Assembly (NCBI GenBank): GCA_949825025.1 | Contig: OX463780.1 | Coordinates: 41,582,979-41,646,978, forward strand | Source of the DNA: Siphlonurus alternatus | Lineage: Eukaryota > Arthropoda > Insecta > Ephemeroptera > Siphlonuridae | Reading direction: 5' to 3' | Length of the DNA stretch: 64,000 nt | Part shown: piece after piece, positions 1-11,600 of the stretch | Layout of the letters: the number at the start of each line of letters is the position of its first letter | Position numbering within the stretch: position 1 is the stretch's first letter | Translations under genes and position numbers: made by a program | The notes under the pieces: generated by a model | What the model was told of the DNA's origin: nothing | Databases searched by the model: none | The model's input: the letters and a program-made list of their open reading frames with translations, nothing else

Positions 1-227
1 TCCATAGTGTAAAGAAATTTTATCAAGTAAATTAATAAATTAAAAAAGTTTGTCTTCTTTCTGTTAATTGCAGACATTTTGAAATGTGTAAAAATTATAA
101 ATGAATGAAAAAAAAATTGTGAATACTCTTATATTAATTATTGGCTATTTTTCAATATTACAAATAGAAGTTTTATAGAAGTAAAAAATTCTATCAAAAC
201 TAATTTTATTTTTATATTACAGAGCTG

Positions 228-232
<5 letters not shown>

Positions 233-293
<61 letters not shown>
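233..293. repeat. (TA)n microsatellite
   Basis: About 60 bp of uninterrupted alternating TA. Shorter TA tracts lie near 4877-4912, 8581-8615 and 42629-42643. They carry no coding or transcript signal. Confidence 0.95.
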
Positions 294-296
<3 letters not shown>

Positions 297-599
297 CTTT
301 TTGGTTATATATGTTTTAAGGGAATAAAATTACCTGTACTTTATATTATATGCATATACACAGCAGAAAAATGTTTATAATACTTTCACTTTTTAAAAAA
401 AGAGAAAACAAATTGCTATGAAAAAATCAATGTTGTGAACTGTGAATGTGAATTTTGGTGATGTGTATATTTATACATTATAAAGTGTGGTTTCAAACAG
501 AATACAGTTTGCAATATATAATTATTTATTTCACATAAATTATTGTGGTGTGCATTGCAGTTTACAGTTATTTTGTATGCAATAGAAGTTTAAATCAAA

Positions 600-966
600 C
601 AATAATGATGTGCGTTAAGAAATTTTCTGTTATCGCACTCATTATTAAGTTGGTTGGTTACCAATGGCGGAACTTGCTTTTCAACATTGTTCACAGTGCT
701 CTCTGGGGCTCCTAATACCCAGTCTGCACGCCAGACAGTTAAGTACCGTTTCTTAGCGGGGCACGTATGTTGTTTGCACAACATTCCGCGGTCTTAATCA
801 CCCCAGCGGAGTTTAGACAACCGTAAGCTGCCTTCCTCCTACCAACTCTTTCATCTAGAAGCCAGTCACACCCATTCCAAGTCGCGAAAAGTCTGCCGTA
901 TTCGGGATTTGAACCGGGGACCTCTCGGACGAGAGCCAAGTGTACTAACCACTACACCAAAGAGCA
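600..966 (-). mobile_element. tRNA-Glu-like SINE
   Basis: Read on the minus strand, 966 to about 893 looks like a degenerate tRNA. It has an A-box-like TGGTGTAGTGG, an anticodon arm whose 7-nt loop holds CTC (Glu) closed by CTTGG/CCGAG, and an exact B box GGTTCAAATCC. The T stem has two mismatches and the acceptor ends do not pair, so this is not a working tRNA. About 290 bp of non-tRNA body follows toward 600. An A and B box followed by an unrelated body is the usual layout of a tRNA-derived SINE. The 3' end is approximate because no clear tail or target duplication was found. Confidence 0.7.
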
Positions 967-1013
967 AAGTTATTAAGTTATTATTAAGTCAAAAATTAAG
1001 CAAAGTTCTTAAG

Positions 1014-1491
1014 TTAATCAAAATTTTCCTCTTTTGGACCATACATTTCGTCCAAAATTTTCTCCATTTCAAGGTTTAATTTCTCCTGAAGTTCTGGAGA
1101 ATCTGATTGCCACCACCCTAAGTACATCATGGTGTCTTTATACTGTTCCCTAGTCAAATAATCTGGTAGATCTTTAGCCTTGATGTTTCTTATCTGCATT
1201 CTCTTTAGCTCCCTGGCCTCCCAATCCTCCATCACCTCTTCCCCCACCTCCTCCCCGGCTTCCCCCATCTCCTCCCCGTCTTCCCCCACCTCCTCCCCGG
1301 CTTCCCCCATCTCCTCCCTGGCCTCCCCCACCTCCTCCCTGGCCTCCCGATCCTCCCTCTTCCCTTCTTCCTCCTCCTTGACTTCCCTTTCTTTAAGGTC
1401 AGCATGAGCGGAAGCGGCACCAACATGATCCTCTGCATCGTCCTCCATTGGTCCGTGCTGATGCTCCTTCAGCTCTCCAAAAGATGATTTT
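1014..1491 (-). CDS. Unrecognised acidic protein, last coding exon
   Basis: The frame is open from a 3' splice site (poly-T then tatag, exon from 1491) to TAA at 1014-1016, giving 158 residues plus stop and entering in phase 2. The first third is acidic. The middle is a Glu/Gly-rich repeat with 8-residue units such as GEAGEEMG and GEAGEEVG, coded by 24-bp units. The C-terminus is non-repetitive and looks like a helical domain, with the stretches LPDYLTREQYKDTMMYLGWW and LNLEMEKILDEMYGPKEENF. I do not recognise the family. The repeat causes no frameshift and the tail looks constrained, so I take it as a real gene. A possible first exon is 2188-2207. Confidence 0.6.
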
Positions 1492-1826
1492 CTATATAAA
1501 AAAAAAAAAAAAACATTCATCAGTATAGTACAAAGCTGTAACAGATTACTTTTAACATTTATAATATATAGCTATTGATGGATTTTTTAACTTTTTATTA
1601 TCCACTCTGTTTGAACATATATTTAAACACATATAATCATTATAGACATTTAAATATTTAATTAATTATTGATTTGTGTAATTATTTAATATTTATAAAC
1701 TTTTGTTGATTGCATTAAAAAGCATACATCAAGTTCATGTCAGTATAGTTATTAAAAGTTAGTACAAAACAAAAAACAAAACAATTTTACATAGTTACCG
1801 CGTATATAAAAGATATTAATTAAACT

Positions 1827-1975
1827 TTAAGGGTAAGGTAACGCCACCAATGTTAAATTTTCCACTCTCATTTGTTCCTCCGAAAATATTTTAAAATATT
1901 CTCCTCTATGTCGTTCATTAGCTCTTAAAATATCGTCAATACAAATACGATCTAGTTTCCGAGTTACGTGTATTG
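1827..1975. mobile_element. Half copy of TTAA foldback MITE family A
   Basis: This starts at TTAA followed by GGGTAAGGTAACGCC and runs through the family's ACGATCTAGTTT block, then similarity is lost. Only one arm of the palindrome remains. The fuller copies are at 20241-20588, 41645-41999 and 50212-50485. Confidence 0.8.
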
Positions 1976-2187
1976 AAACTAAACCCATTTATTGAACAAG
2001 CATACGCTGCATTTCAGTGACATTAGAAAAATTCTATAATCCAATCGTCCGATTTTTAAAAAAAACTAGAAACAAACTTAATGCACTAGGACAAACCTTC
2101 ACAGCAAAAAAAAAACACAATTATGAGAGTGGGAGCGACGTAAATTGATAATAACTGCACGATTTTTGACACTCGCACGTCTCACAC

Positions 2188-2207
2188 ACCCCTTTTTGGT
2201 CGGCCAT
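2188..2207 (-). CDS. Possible first coding exon of the acidic gene
   Basis: On the minus strand an ATG at 2207 begins MADQKGV. A GT at 2187-2186 would leave two bases, matching the phase needed by the exon at 1491. The donor is weak, and the better nearby donor (GTGAGA) is in the wrong phase and would create a stop. The join is therefore only a proposal. The 0.7-kb intron would contain a half copy of the foldback MITE. Confidence 0.25.
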
Positions 2208-2209
2208 TA

Positions 2210-3240
2210 AACAACTGGCGAATGAAACAGGCTGACTAATGAACCAAAACAACGCTTATAAACCACTCACCTAAAGTAAAAACTTTCCAAAAATGTTTTA
2301 TAGTAATGAAAAAAAAGTTTTATAAATAAAACAACCATATAATTACAATTTAACTCATTATTTATAAATAAATTGAATATAAAACTACCGTGACTTGCGT
2401 GGTATCTTTAGAGTGGGACAATTTGAATATTGATATAGAGGCGCTGCGATCGCGGCACAACTCTGGCGTTCCCTTTCCCTTAAAAATGGAATGCAGATTA
2501 GAAATTCAAATTTAATATGTAGCAATAAAATGAAAATTAACAAAATATTATATTATGTTTTTGATCTTTAAAAATTAAACGACATTTTCAGATAGGACTT
2601 TTTCGGACATTATATATTACTTTCTATGCAAACTCTTTAACTGAATAAAACTTCTTGGATATTAGTACAATTTTTAATTTTAATCTGAACGATTTATTAT
2701 TTTCTATCTCTTTCAGACAGCTTGGCAAAAAAATAATAAATCTTGGTGGTCAGGTACATTTGCACCCTCTATAGAGGGGATTGCGCTGACGTCACACGAG
2801 GAGGGCCAGAATGCACGGACTAGCATATATAAACAAAGTGTGCAATAATTTTTTACTTAACTTAATAAAATAAATCAAGTTTAAGTACTTCAATAATACT
2901 TTAACAGTACACGATAGAACTCATAAAAAAAAATCTCACCGCCAAAAAAACGTTAAAAGTATTTTTTATAATTTTTTTTCGTCATTTTGCCTATGCTCAC
3001 TGTATAATTTGGCCTGCCAAAACTTTCTCTTTTCCCTCCCTCCTCGCCTCCTTCGCAATGTATTATTATAGGGAAACCCCTCTCCCGCCTCACGTAAACA
3101 TAAACAGAAATCAGCTCTATATATCCTCTATATAATGTGTCCCCAAGAAGCGTCCGCTAGCACCATTCACTGTGGGGCTGAGTAAGCTCAGAGAATGTTT
3201 GTCACAGGAAATTAAGATAGAGATAACACGGATCAGCTGG
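2210..3240. other. No gene seen; short GC-richer patches
   Basis: AT-rich spacer between two minus-strand genes. It has a GC-richer patch near 2430-2480, TGACGTCACAC near 2787, and a pyrimidine-rich patch near 3020-3100. The first motif and the pyrimidine run recall 16011-17230 and may be remnants of a related element. I find no splice-bounded reading frame. Confidence 0.5.
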
Positions 3241-3241
3241 C

Positions 3242-3527
3242 CCAATGCTAAAAAAATCACATTCATAAAAATTATGAAAAAAATTTAAAATGTTCTCCTC
3301 TACATCCCCTATCAGTAGGTAAAATATCAGGTATATAAAAACGAGCTAGTTTTCGAGTTAATTTTTTTTAAAGTTGGCTAATTCAACATGGAAGTTCCAT
3401 TTCTCCATGTTAAATTAGAGAACTTAAAAAATTAATTACTCGAAAACTAACTCGTTTTTGTATACCTGATATTTCACCTATACTGATAGGGGATGTAGAG
3501 GAGAACATTTTAAATTTTTTTATATAT
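3242..3527. mobile_element. Family A foldback MITE, termini decayed
   Basis: Two long inverted arms sharing TGTTCTCCTCTACATCCCCT and a GAGCTAGTTTTCGAGTTA-type block are centred near 3395. The outer TTAA termini seen in other copies are lost. It sits just 3' of the stop codon of the minus-strand gene ending at 3580, so it may lie in that gene's 3' UTR. Confidence 0.85.
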
Positions 3528-3579
3528 AAAAAATATATATGCCCAGTGATCGCCCCCACCACCCCCAGAGTGCACGCTG

Positions 3580-4540
3580 CTAGGCACTGTCTGGAAGCGG
3601 GAAGTGTCGCAGTGTGGGCCTACCATAAGGGTCACTATAGGCATCATGTGGGGGACTATAGCGACCTGAAACAATGTATAGAAATTAAAAACACTGAAAC
3701 TTAATTAGAATATCATTTGCAACAAACATAAAGGGCTAATAATTTTATCAACACTATTTTAGGTTAATACACAGGCTATACAGTAGTAAATATTAAGTTT
3801 CAACAAGATATTTCGGAACTTGCAAATTAGGATGGAGCAAGTAATAATAAAATATTACTAAGGATATTACCTAACACTTTTTTAATTTCAATTTCAAAAT
3901 GTGCAACTACAGTGACTGAAACTCACCTCTGCTGCTGTAGCTCTTGGGATAATGTGGTTGATAAGTGTGCTCCAGCAGGGCTCCTGGTTCGCTGGAGTAG
4001 AACTCTGGTGAGCTCTCAAGGTGGTGGTAGGGGGAGGGGTGTGTGGAGTGTCCGTTGGCCCCAGGGTGATCCAGAGAATGGTACTCTGCGTCCGGGTCAT
4101 GGTACTGAGGCACAAACACACCATTGGCCAGTCAGCTCAGCCAGCTGCTGTGGCGACGCCTGCTGCAGCGCCTCCAGCTGGTTGTAGCCTGCGACACTAA
4201 AGATATATATTATATTAGCACTGATTGTAAAACAACAATGTTTTGATGTAATTGTTCTTTTAATGTTTTTAATTTATGGGTGCATCATATCAATGAAGTT
4301 TCTTATTTTACTTCAAAATACCCCCCTCTTTCCCTCCTAAAGTGGTCCTCTCACCTTGGGATCCACTACAGCGAGGGTCTTGGCACTGCCTTTGAAACTG
4401 TCTGTCCCCGCCTCTCTGGTGTCGGTGCTCGTCTCAGAGCCGCAGATCCTAGAGTCGTCCGAGTCAAGGCTGGTGCGCTCATCGCGACCTGGCTTGCCAA
4501 ACTTAGTGGAGGGGGGAAGCTGGCACTTCATCTTCTCTAC
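3580..4540 (-). CDS. Unrecognised Tyr/His/Pro-rich protein, last three exons
   Basis: Exons in transcript order are 4540-4355 (62 codons, phase 0 at both ends), 4104-3927 (59 codons plus one base) and 3665-3580 (ending in TAG). Each has good AG/GT borders and the phases fit. Exon one is polar, with TKFGKPGRDERTSLDSDDSR. Exon two is rich in Tyr, His, Pro and Ser (YHDPDAEYHSLDHPG). The end reads RYSPPHDAYSDPYG and stops at LPDSA. Such composition would suit the cytoplasmic tail of a membrane or adhesion protein, but that is a guess and I recognise no family. Upstream exons must lie above 4540 and were not found. An alternative acceptor at 4188 would add coding-like sequence followed by an in-frame stop. 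Confidence 0.6.
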
Positions 4541-6140
4541 CTGCGGCACAATCAGGCCGGGTGACATCAGTAACGTAGCTTCCTTATTTAAATGTAAACT
4601 TTTACACAGTGTCAAATTGTTGAACATAAGAAACAAATAATAAACAGAAAGTAAACAAACAATATACACGCAGTAACAAAAACCATGGAGTAAATTGTAT
4701 AAAATATATATTTTTTAATGTATGAGAAATATAGCTAGAGAAATACACTAATTTTATAAATATCTCTGCAATCTTAGTTTTCTAAAACAATCCCACTTAA
4801 TTTTGATGCATTGAAGGTAGTATGCATATACAGTATCCATATAAAATATATTCATTATATTTTATGTATGTATGTATGTATATATATATATATATTATAT
4901 ATATATATATGCATATATACCGGTATGCTATGCATACAGTACGTATGCATAGTTATTGGGTTATTAGAGCTAATAGGATGTTCAAATTATAAAGCAGTCA
5001 CATTTAATACAAAGGTATAAATATAATTATGCACACAGTACAAGAAAAATCAATGAAGGAGGGAGGATGATGTTTGAGTAGTTTGACCTTGTATTTTTAT
5101 TTGATTAATTATAACAAAATAAATAAAAATAAATAAATAATAATTAAGTAAACTTTACCTTGTCACACAGCGGTACAGTACTTACAGTAGCATACCATAT
5201 GAACTTCGCTAGCTCACTTTTAGACGAAAAACATTACAATTCTTATAAAGATTATTTACTCAAACGTTACAAGTTCCATATTTTATGATATTGTAACATT
5301 CCTGTCCGTAGAAGTGCAGATAAACACCTACATTTTCAAAAAAAAACAGGCTAGGCTCATTCGCGTCCAACAACCAGCTGTGTCAGGAAAAATGGCGACT
5401 AATAAATTAATTCCTTTCGATCGCGAGATGAACATTTTCGGTAATATCTTTTTACAGACGAAGTGTCAACAAATATGCTTCTCAAATATTACACACAGAA
5501 TTTAATAAGAAATCGTTTGATGTAACATTCTTGGTCATTGCTTTAGTAATAAATTAGTTTCAAAATTTTGAAACGAATCATTTCAACCTGGACTGTATCT
5601 TGCAGAAAGTTCTTCAAGACAGAAACGCGCAATGATCTCCTTTTAGTAATTCCTAGACCAGAGTTTTGAAGTGTATTTCATTTTGTACTTTTTTAACTAT
5701 TCTTCACATATTAGATAACAAAAATGAAATAGCAGGCTTAGAAAATTAGAAAATTAAAGAAGTAAGGCCAAGTATTTTACCATGTATAGGCTTATGCATT
5801 GTACTTCAGAGAGTTAATTTCTACGATTTTTCTTAAATGGGTCACTTTACAAATGAGATCAAGTTTTCAAAGTGAACTTAATAACTTAGTACGTTATCTT
5901 GTTACTAATTAGAAGAGCTGAATCATTGCATTTAATGCATAAATGTGAGTTTTTTGAAAAATAGGTACTTTAAATAAAGCGGTGAAAATAATTTTTCGCG
6001 ACTGGAGCGCCATCTATCAGATACATAATAAACCATTTTTGTAAAATTGGGATTAATTTACTAATTAAATCGGTAATTGACTTGGGTTTGTCTGTACGTT
6101 TAAAACGGTGGAGGGGGTTTAACCTGATAATGAAGGAAAT
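4541..6140. other. No confident gene
   Basis: AT-rich sequence with a TA tract near 4877-4912. A promoter-like patch lies near 5370-5410 (AAAATGGCGAC, a YY1-type motif), and a donor-like CAAG/GTAAAG is on the minus strand near 5159. No splice-bounded frame supports an exon here, although the 5' exons of the minus-strand gene at 3580-4540 should lie somewhere upstream. Confidence 0.4.
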
Positions 6141-6149
6141 GTAAAAAAT

Positions 6150-7530
6150 AAATTACAATGTCCTACTTATTGTCTTTCTACTGACATTTTACAAAAAAAA
6201 ATTTTTTTGTGTGTTTTAGCCCAAATTTCCTAGTTGAATTTGTCCCAACCCTTGGCAAAAATGACAAAAAATTATGTATAAACTCATAGTTAATGTCACG
6301 TAAAATTTTGAAGCGGATCTCCGTGTCCTTCACGTAATGCCACGGCTTTTAGATTGCGCAACCCTTTGTAGCCGCGTGATGTAATTAATTAAGTACGTGG
6401 TTATTCCTATTACTTTGAACGCGTGCAACTGAGACAAACAATTAGGGCCGATAAAATGTCTATACAAAGAAAATAATTTAAATTGCAGACTCGTTGTCCT
6501 TCTAGCCTATATTTGTCCATATGTAGCAAAACCTATAGACACGCAGAATATAACATCAGTTACATTTTAGCCCAAATTATATGTGTAACGTTAAATTTAC
6601 TTGAAAAAATATAATAAATCCTAACATCGGGTTTATGGAGCATGGGTGGAATTTTTTTCTACGAGAATACTTTGTCCTAACTGTCTGAAAAAAAATATTG
6701 ACCAAAATTATCCGTGCAGCACAAGTGACGTCAATGCAACACGGTTTCGGTAGCCGCTGGTTTCCTATTTGTCAGAACGTAATAAAACTTGGGCACAATT
6801 TACATACATATCAGATGCATAATATATTGTGAAAATCAACCGCAGAACCCGTGTCCTTCGTATGAAAATTTTTCCTTAATTGGGCAAAAAATTTAAAAAA
6901 ATTACTTTTTGGGCTAAAAAAATTAAATTTGGGGTCAAACACAATAAATAATTGTTTTATTATACCTAAATAATTATCAAATTGATTTTGAGACACGCAG
7001 TCCTTGTCCTTCTTGACTTTTTATCGTTAATATACCAAACGCGCTATGCAGCGCGCTTGGCCTGTTATGACGCTATTAGAATTTTAATTAATTCCCTAAT
7101 TATCTGAACGTTAACATAATTGGGTGACCGCATCCTGAGTATTACTTGCATTTATTACCAAAAAATTAATTTGCAACTCGGTGTCCTTCATTGCCAAAAT
7201 TAGGTAATTATCCCAGAATTGCGGAGCATGTACTAAAATTGTTTTTCTTTATATAAATTAAAATTATATGAATTAGAGAAAGTAAACTGATTCTAATTAC
7301 TAATAACATCGTTTTTTATGATATGGTAAAGTTTTGGACGTCATTGTATTGGTTTTTGATGCTTTTTTATTGAATAATTAAATTTGCGTGACACCTGAAG
7401 CGTCATTTTTAAAAAATTGCCACCCCTTAATTTCGAGTCCGGACGTTATGAAATTTCGGCATAGTATATTTTATTTGCCCTTCTATCAGTTCCGTTTTGT
7501 AATATTTACCAATCTGGTGTCCTTCGAGGT
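6150..7530. repeat. Decayed ~170-bp periodic repeat array
   Basis: The core GTGTCCTTC or a one- to two-base variant ends at 6166 (weak), 6331, 6502, 6680 (weak), 6859, 7012, 7189 and 7525. Intervals are 165, 171, 178, 179, 153, 177 and 336 bp, the last being two periods. The core is often preceded by a GCAGA or GCAAC-like stretch. The sequence between cores is AT-rich and barely alike. It looks like an old satellite in which only a short block is still recognisable. Confidence 0.6.
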
Positions 7531-7945
7531 AAAAATTTGACTTTAATTAACGAAAATACTTGTATTGATGACATTTTTTATACTTCAGTTTTCTACGTCA
7601 ATTTAAACTTCTAAGTGTTATAATAGTGTAAAATCGATGCATTATGCATTGAACAACAACATTCAATGCACTAGAACGCCGAACAATAACTCATTAATTA
7701 GGTATTAATGAATTACTAGTGCAATGCGCTAGCCTCGCACCCAGGCCCCCACAACTCTGTTGAACGTTTTATACAAGTTATACATAATTATATAACTTCT
7801 ACGTCGTCAAAAGTTGTCATTTAAGATGTCATAGATATTTATAAAAAAAGAATGAATTTTAAAAATGAATGTGCGCATGCGTAGTATTTTTAATTTTTAA
7901 ATTCACATCTTTCCCAGTAGAAAGATAGAAATTCATTGGTAAAAA

Positions 7946-7955
7946 TTGGCGGGAA
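7946..7955 (+). promoter_or_regulatory. E2F-type site in POLE2 promoter
   Basis: TTGGCGGGAA is an exact match to the E2F consensus. An inverted CCAAT box (ATTGG) lies a few bases upstream at 7935-7939. A probable non-coding first exon ends at 8007 with GAG/GTAAA and would splice to an acceptor at 8193-8194 (ttttcag), 48 bp before the POLE2 ATG. E2F control of replication genes is well known in animals; its use here is inferred. Confidence 0.6.
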
Positions 7956-8242
7956 TTCACTCATCAGCTGGAGCGCTGGAGGCTGCTGATCGAAGCTTGA
8001 CGGAGAGGTAAAAAAAATTAATTTTATCACTTTTTAGATTTTGCGGAACTTTAATTAATCATTTAATTAATTATTGGTTATTAATGTGTTCATTTCAGGC
8101 CCATTTTGTTATTGTTTACCGGTTTGGTCCTTAAAATTCAGTATGATACAGTATTGATTGAGTCAGAAAATTGCATATGCATTTTTGTTTTCAGAGTTTA
8201 CACTGCAAGATCATCATCATTAAAATAATAATATAAAATATA

Positions 8243-8578
8243 ATGGCTGAGTTAAAGCTTAGAAAATTTATTTCTTCCTCTTTTAAACTTCACGGGTTTA
8301 CACTGAGAAGGTAAGTTTATTATTTATGCATTTATACATACTGCAAAATAATAATAATAATATTAACGCGGCAAATGTGGCAATGCCACGGTGGCATTAA
8401 TGTACTCAGCTGTAGCCACACTATAAACAATAATAGGTATGCATACATACTCTGTACAGTATACAGTATAAAATATGATACTGTACTGTATGCATACATA
8501 ATACATAGGCATATGCATTACATACTGTAGTTGACATTCCCAGTAAACACAGGGTGTTAAAAATGTATTGGACCGGTA

Positions 8579-8615
<37 letters not shown>

Positions 8616-11600
8616 TTTAGAGTGCCTGGCACAGTACGAAGGAAGTACAGTATACGTACCGGTATACATACAGGATCATATGAACAAGATCCTTGCAGAG
8701 TATTGGCCCAACTGTCTCAGTATGTACTGGACTAACACAGGACCGACAGTTTTGACAGAGTTGCATGTGTTTACAGTACTGGGTTTTAATATAATTGAAT
8801 TGCATGTACATAATTATTTAATACTGCATGCTTGGAATAATTAATCAAAAGGTTTCACATGATCAAAAATCGCTACAGAAACATGCCGCAACTCACCATA
8901 GCAAACGTTGTTAATGAAGCCGTAGAACCTCGTGATTTTCATGATTTGCTGCGGCGCATTGTGCGGCGTCCTAAGGTTCTCCGTAGAAAAATAAAACTCG
9001 ATCATCTTTTGATTCTTCTACGGCATTCCCATAATTTTTCACTGCAGCAGCCGCAGATAAATGAACTCATGCACACAGTATATATTATTATGTGAAAGTC
9101 TTACAAAATTTCTTCGGACTCTGTAGCAATTTTCGATAAAGTGAAAGCATGCACTTTTATGCTTAATAATTAAAATATTATGAACTATCATATGAGAGCC
9201 TGGTGATCAAACAGGTTTAAAAACCATTGCAGGAAGGGTTAGTTTCTTATCTCATTTCACTGATTTTGATACAGAAACTACAGTATATACACGTACATCA
9301 TGTACGGTCTGTATAATATATAATACAGGGTCGGTCTGGGGGCCGATGGCCCGCTCCGCGGGAGGGCCCGAAGGGCCCGGCCGTGGTGCGGGCGGGGGAG
9401 GGGGGGAGTTGCCCGCCACAGGCGCGAAAATTTTAGCAAAAGGGGCGTGGCTTTATTATTCTTTTTAAATTTTAAAATGTTAAAATATTGCAAGGTTTCA
9501 TTTATTGGGAAATTAAATTTGACGATTTTTTTTTTTTTAGTTACAGTTTAATATATATTTTTTAAAGTTAAAGTAAATGATGATCTACGACCAAAAAATA
9601 AAATAAAGAAACAGCTGAGTTAATATATTATTATTTTCTAAAAATAGTTCTAGTGCTCCTCCATAATGCAACCGAAATCCAAAAAATTCAAATATCATAC
9701 ATAGGTTCTATAAAATAAAAAAAAATCCAAAGTCAGAGAAAAAGCGTCTTACTTGACAAACATCCTCCATTTATTCACTTGAAAAAGTGCACTGTTATAG
9801 CCATAGGTGGTGTTCCATGGCTCGAGCTTAATTAACCAAAAACGTATAAAAAATATTTTTGCTCGGGGCAGTTTTTCTGTAAAAAAATCGAAAACATATG
9901 CCATAGTAAATATATGTTAATTCTCATATGAGTTTTCATTTATTTATTGATGGGAATACAGATTCGAAAACATAATTATATATTTTTTAAATATTTTTTG
10001 GTTACAGCTCGTATATGTCTGTGGTGTATTTTTTCGAATTAATAGAGGGTGTTTGTTATAGGTAGGCCCTATGCGTTTTTAATAATATTTGGAAGTTCTT
10101 TCTGGACAACCTATGTGAGATAGAATTTTTGGATTCATGTTGTCCTAAAATTCAATACATACTTTTTTTTTTTAAATAATGAAAATGTGAACTCGTTAGA
10201 TATTCAAATACGTCTATTTTTCTACAGTGCTTAATTTCTTTTAAGTCCTCTCAAAGATATGTATGAATTGTAAGTTAATGCACAAAGTCAAGCGTGTCTT
10301 TTTATCATATTAAATAAAATAATCCTTGAAACACTTGATAAATTTTTGAATATTTTATAATTTCAGTAAAATTTCAAATTTTCTATGAGGCCCGGAGGGG
10401 GCCCGCGCAGGCCGGGGCCCGCTCCACATTTGCGGAGTCAACTATATGGCCAGACCGACCCTGATATAATATGTATATGCATCCATATATGTATAAGTAT
10501 GTATATAGGTATAAATTAACTAAATTTGTCTTCATGCAGTGATAGCTGCTCGTACCTGGTTGAGCAGTTTGCTCCTCTATCTGAGGAAGATCATGAGCGA
10601 TGGGTTGACAAGCTGATAGACCACATCCAAAACCAGAGACTAACCTCAGCAGTTATTGAGAAAAGTTGCGTTGAGCTGGCTGTCAAGGTAATTAGTTTAG
10701 AAATTGCTGCCCGATTTGGTTATGTCAAGCCCTCAAGGACTTGGACCATAAAATGTGAGATCCTGTCATGCTTTATTGAAAATTATTGTTACCCTTGCTG
10801 GTTTTAAGCCCCCATATTATTTTCAAGATCAAACTTTACATTTGTCAGATTATACGTAAGTAATAAATACATGCATTCTAGATAGATTTTTCTAGCAGGA
10901 AAAACAAAAGCATTTTATAAACTGTATGTTTAAGGTTGACATATTCAAATATTTGGACAATTAATACAATTATACTGTGAGGTTCATATTCAACTCTGTT
11001 TTTGTTGGAGATGCTTGTGTCAGTCAGTGAGGTTGTTCAAAGTTCCTACAAAAGTCTAAAGAAAAACAATGAAAACCAAGTTAAATGTGAATAGCAGCCA
11101 AACGTTACTTACCTTATTTGGTAAATTCACAGCTCTACGGCTATGAGATAAAAAAAGTAGGTTTGCAATTGTGGAAGAATTAAAAAAAAAAAAAAAAAAA
11201 ACTGTACCTAGTTTATATAGCCACATTCAACAAATATTTAAGTTCACATTCACTGATTCAGTGTCTCCATGGACCAGTCTAAGTAGCTACTTTGCAATTG
11301 CCACAAACATGTAGATCATTCTTATGATCTTATTCTGACATCTAGTAAATGAAGTACAGTAATTGGATTAAAAATTTAAATCATGCTTTATAGTAAAAAT
11401 ATCATTAGTTAAATATTTAATAATAATAACAAATAAAGCAAGTTAAAAATACTGTATTATGAATTGTAAATAACTTTATACATAATATAGTTTGATATTG
11501 ATGCATCCCAGGCAAAATATGTTGATAAGTAAAACAAAAGCTACTGTTTTGTTTCCAGTAATATTTTTTCCACCTTTAAAAAAACTGCAAACTTAACTAC

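Noticed and set aside
1180..1407. Plus-strand Ser/Pro repeat frame
   Set aside because: It is the complement of the Glu/Gly coding minisatellite of the minus-strand gene.
4104..4188. Frameshift or pseudogene in the gene at 3580-4540
   Set aside because: A strong acceptor (gtgcctcag) at 4105 gives an unbroken in-phase join to the upstream exon, so no frameshift is needed.
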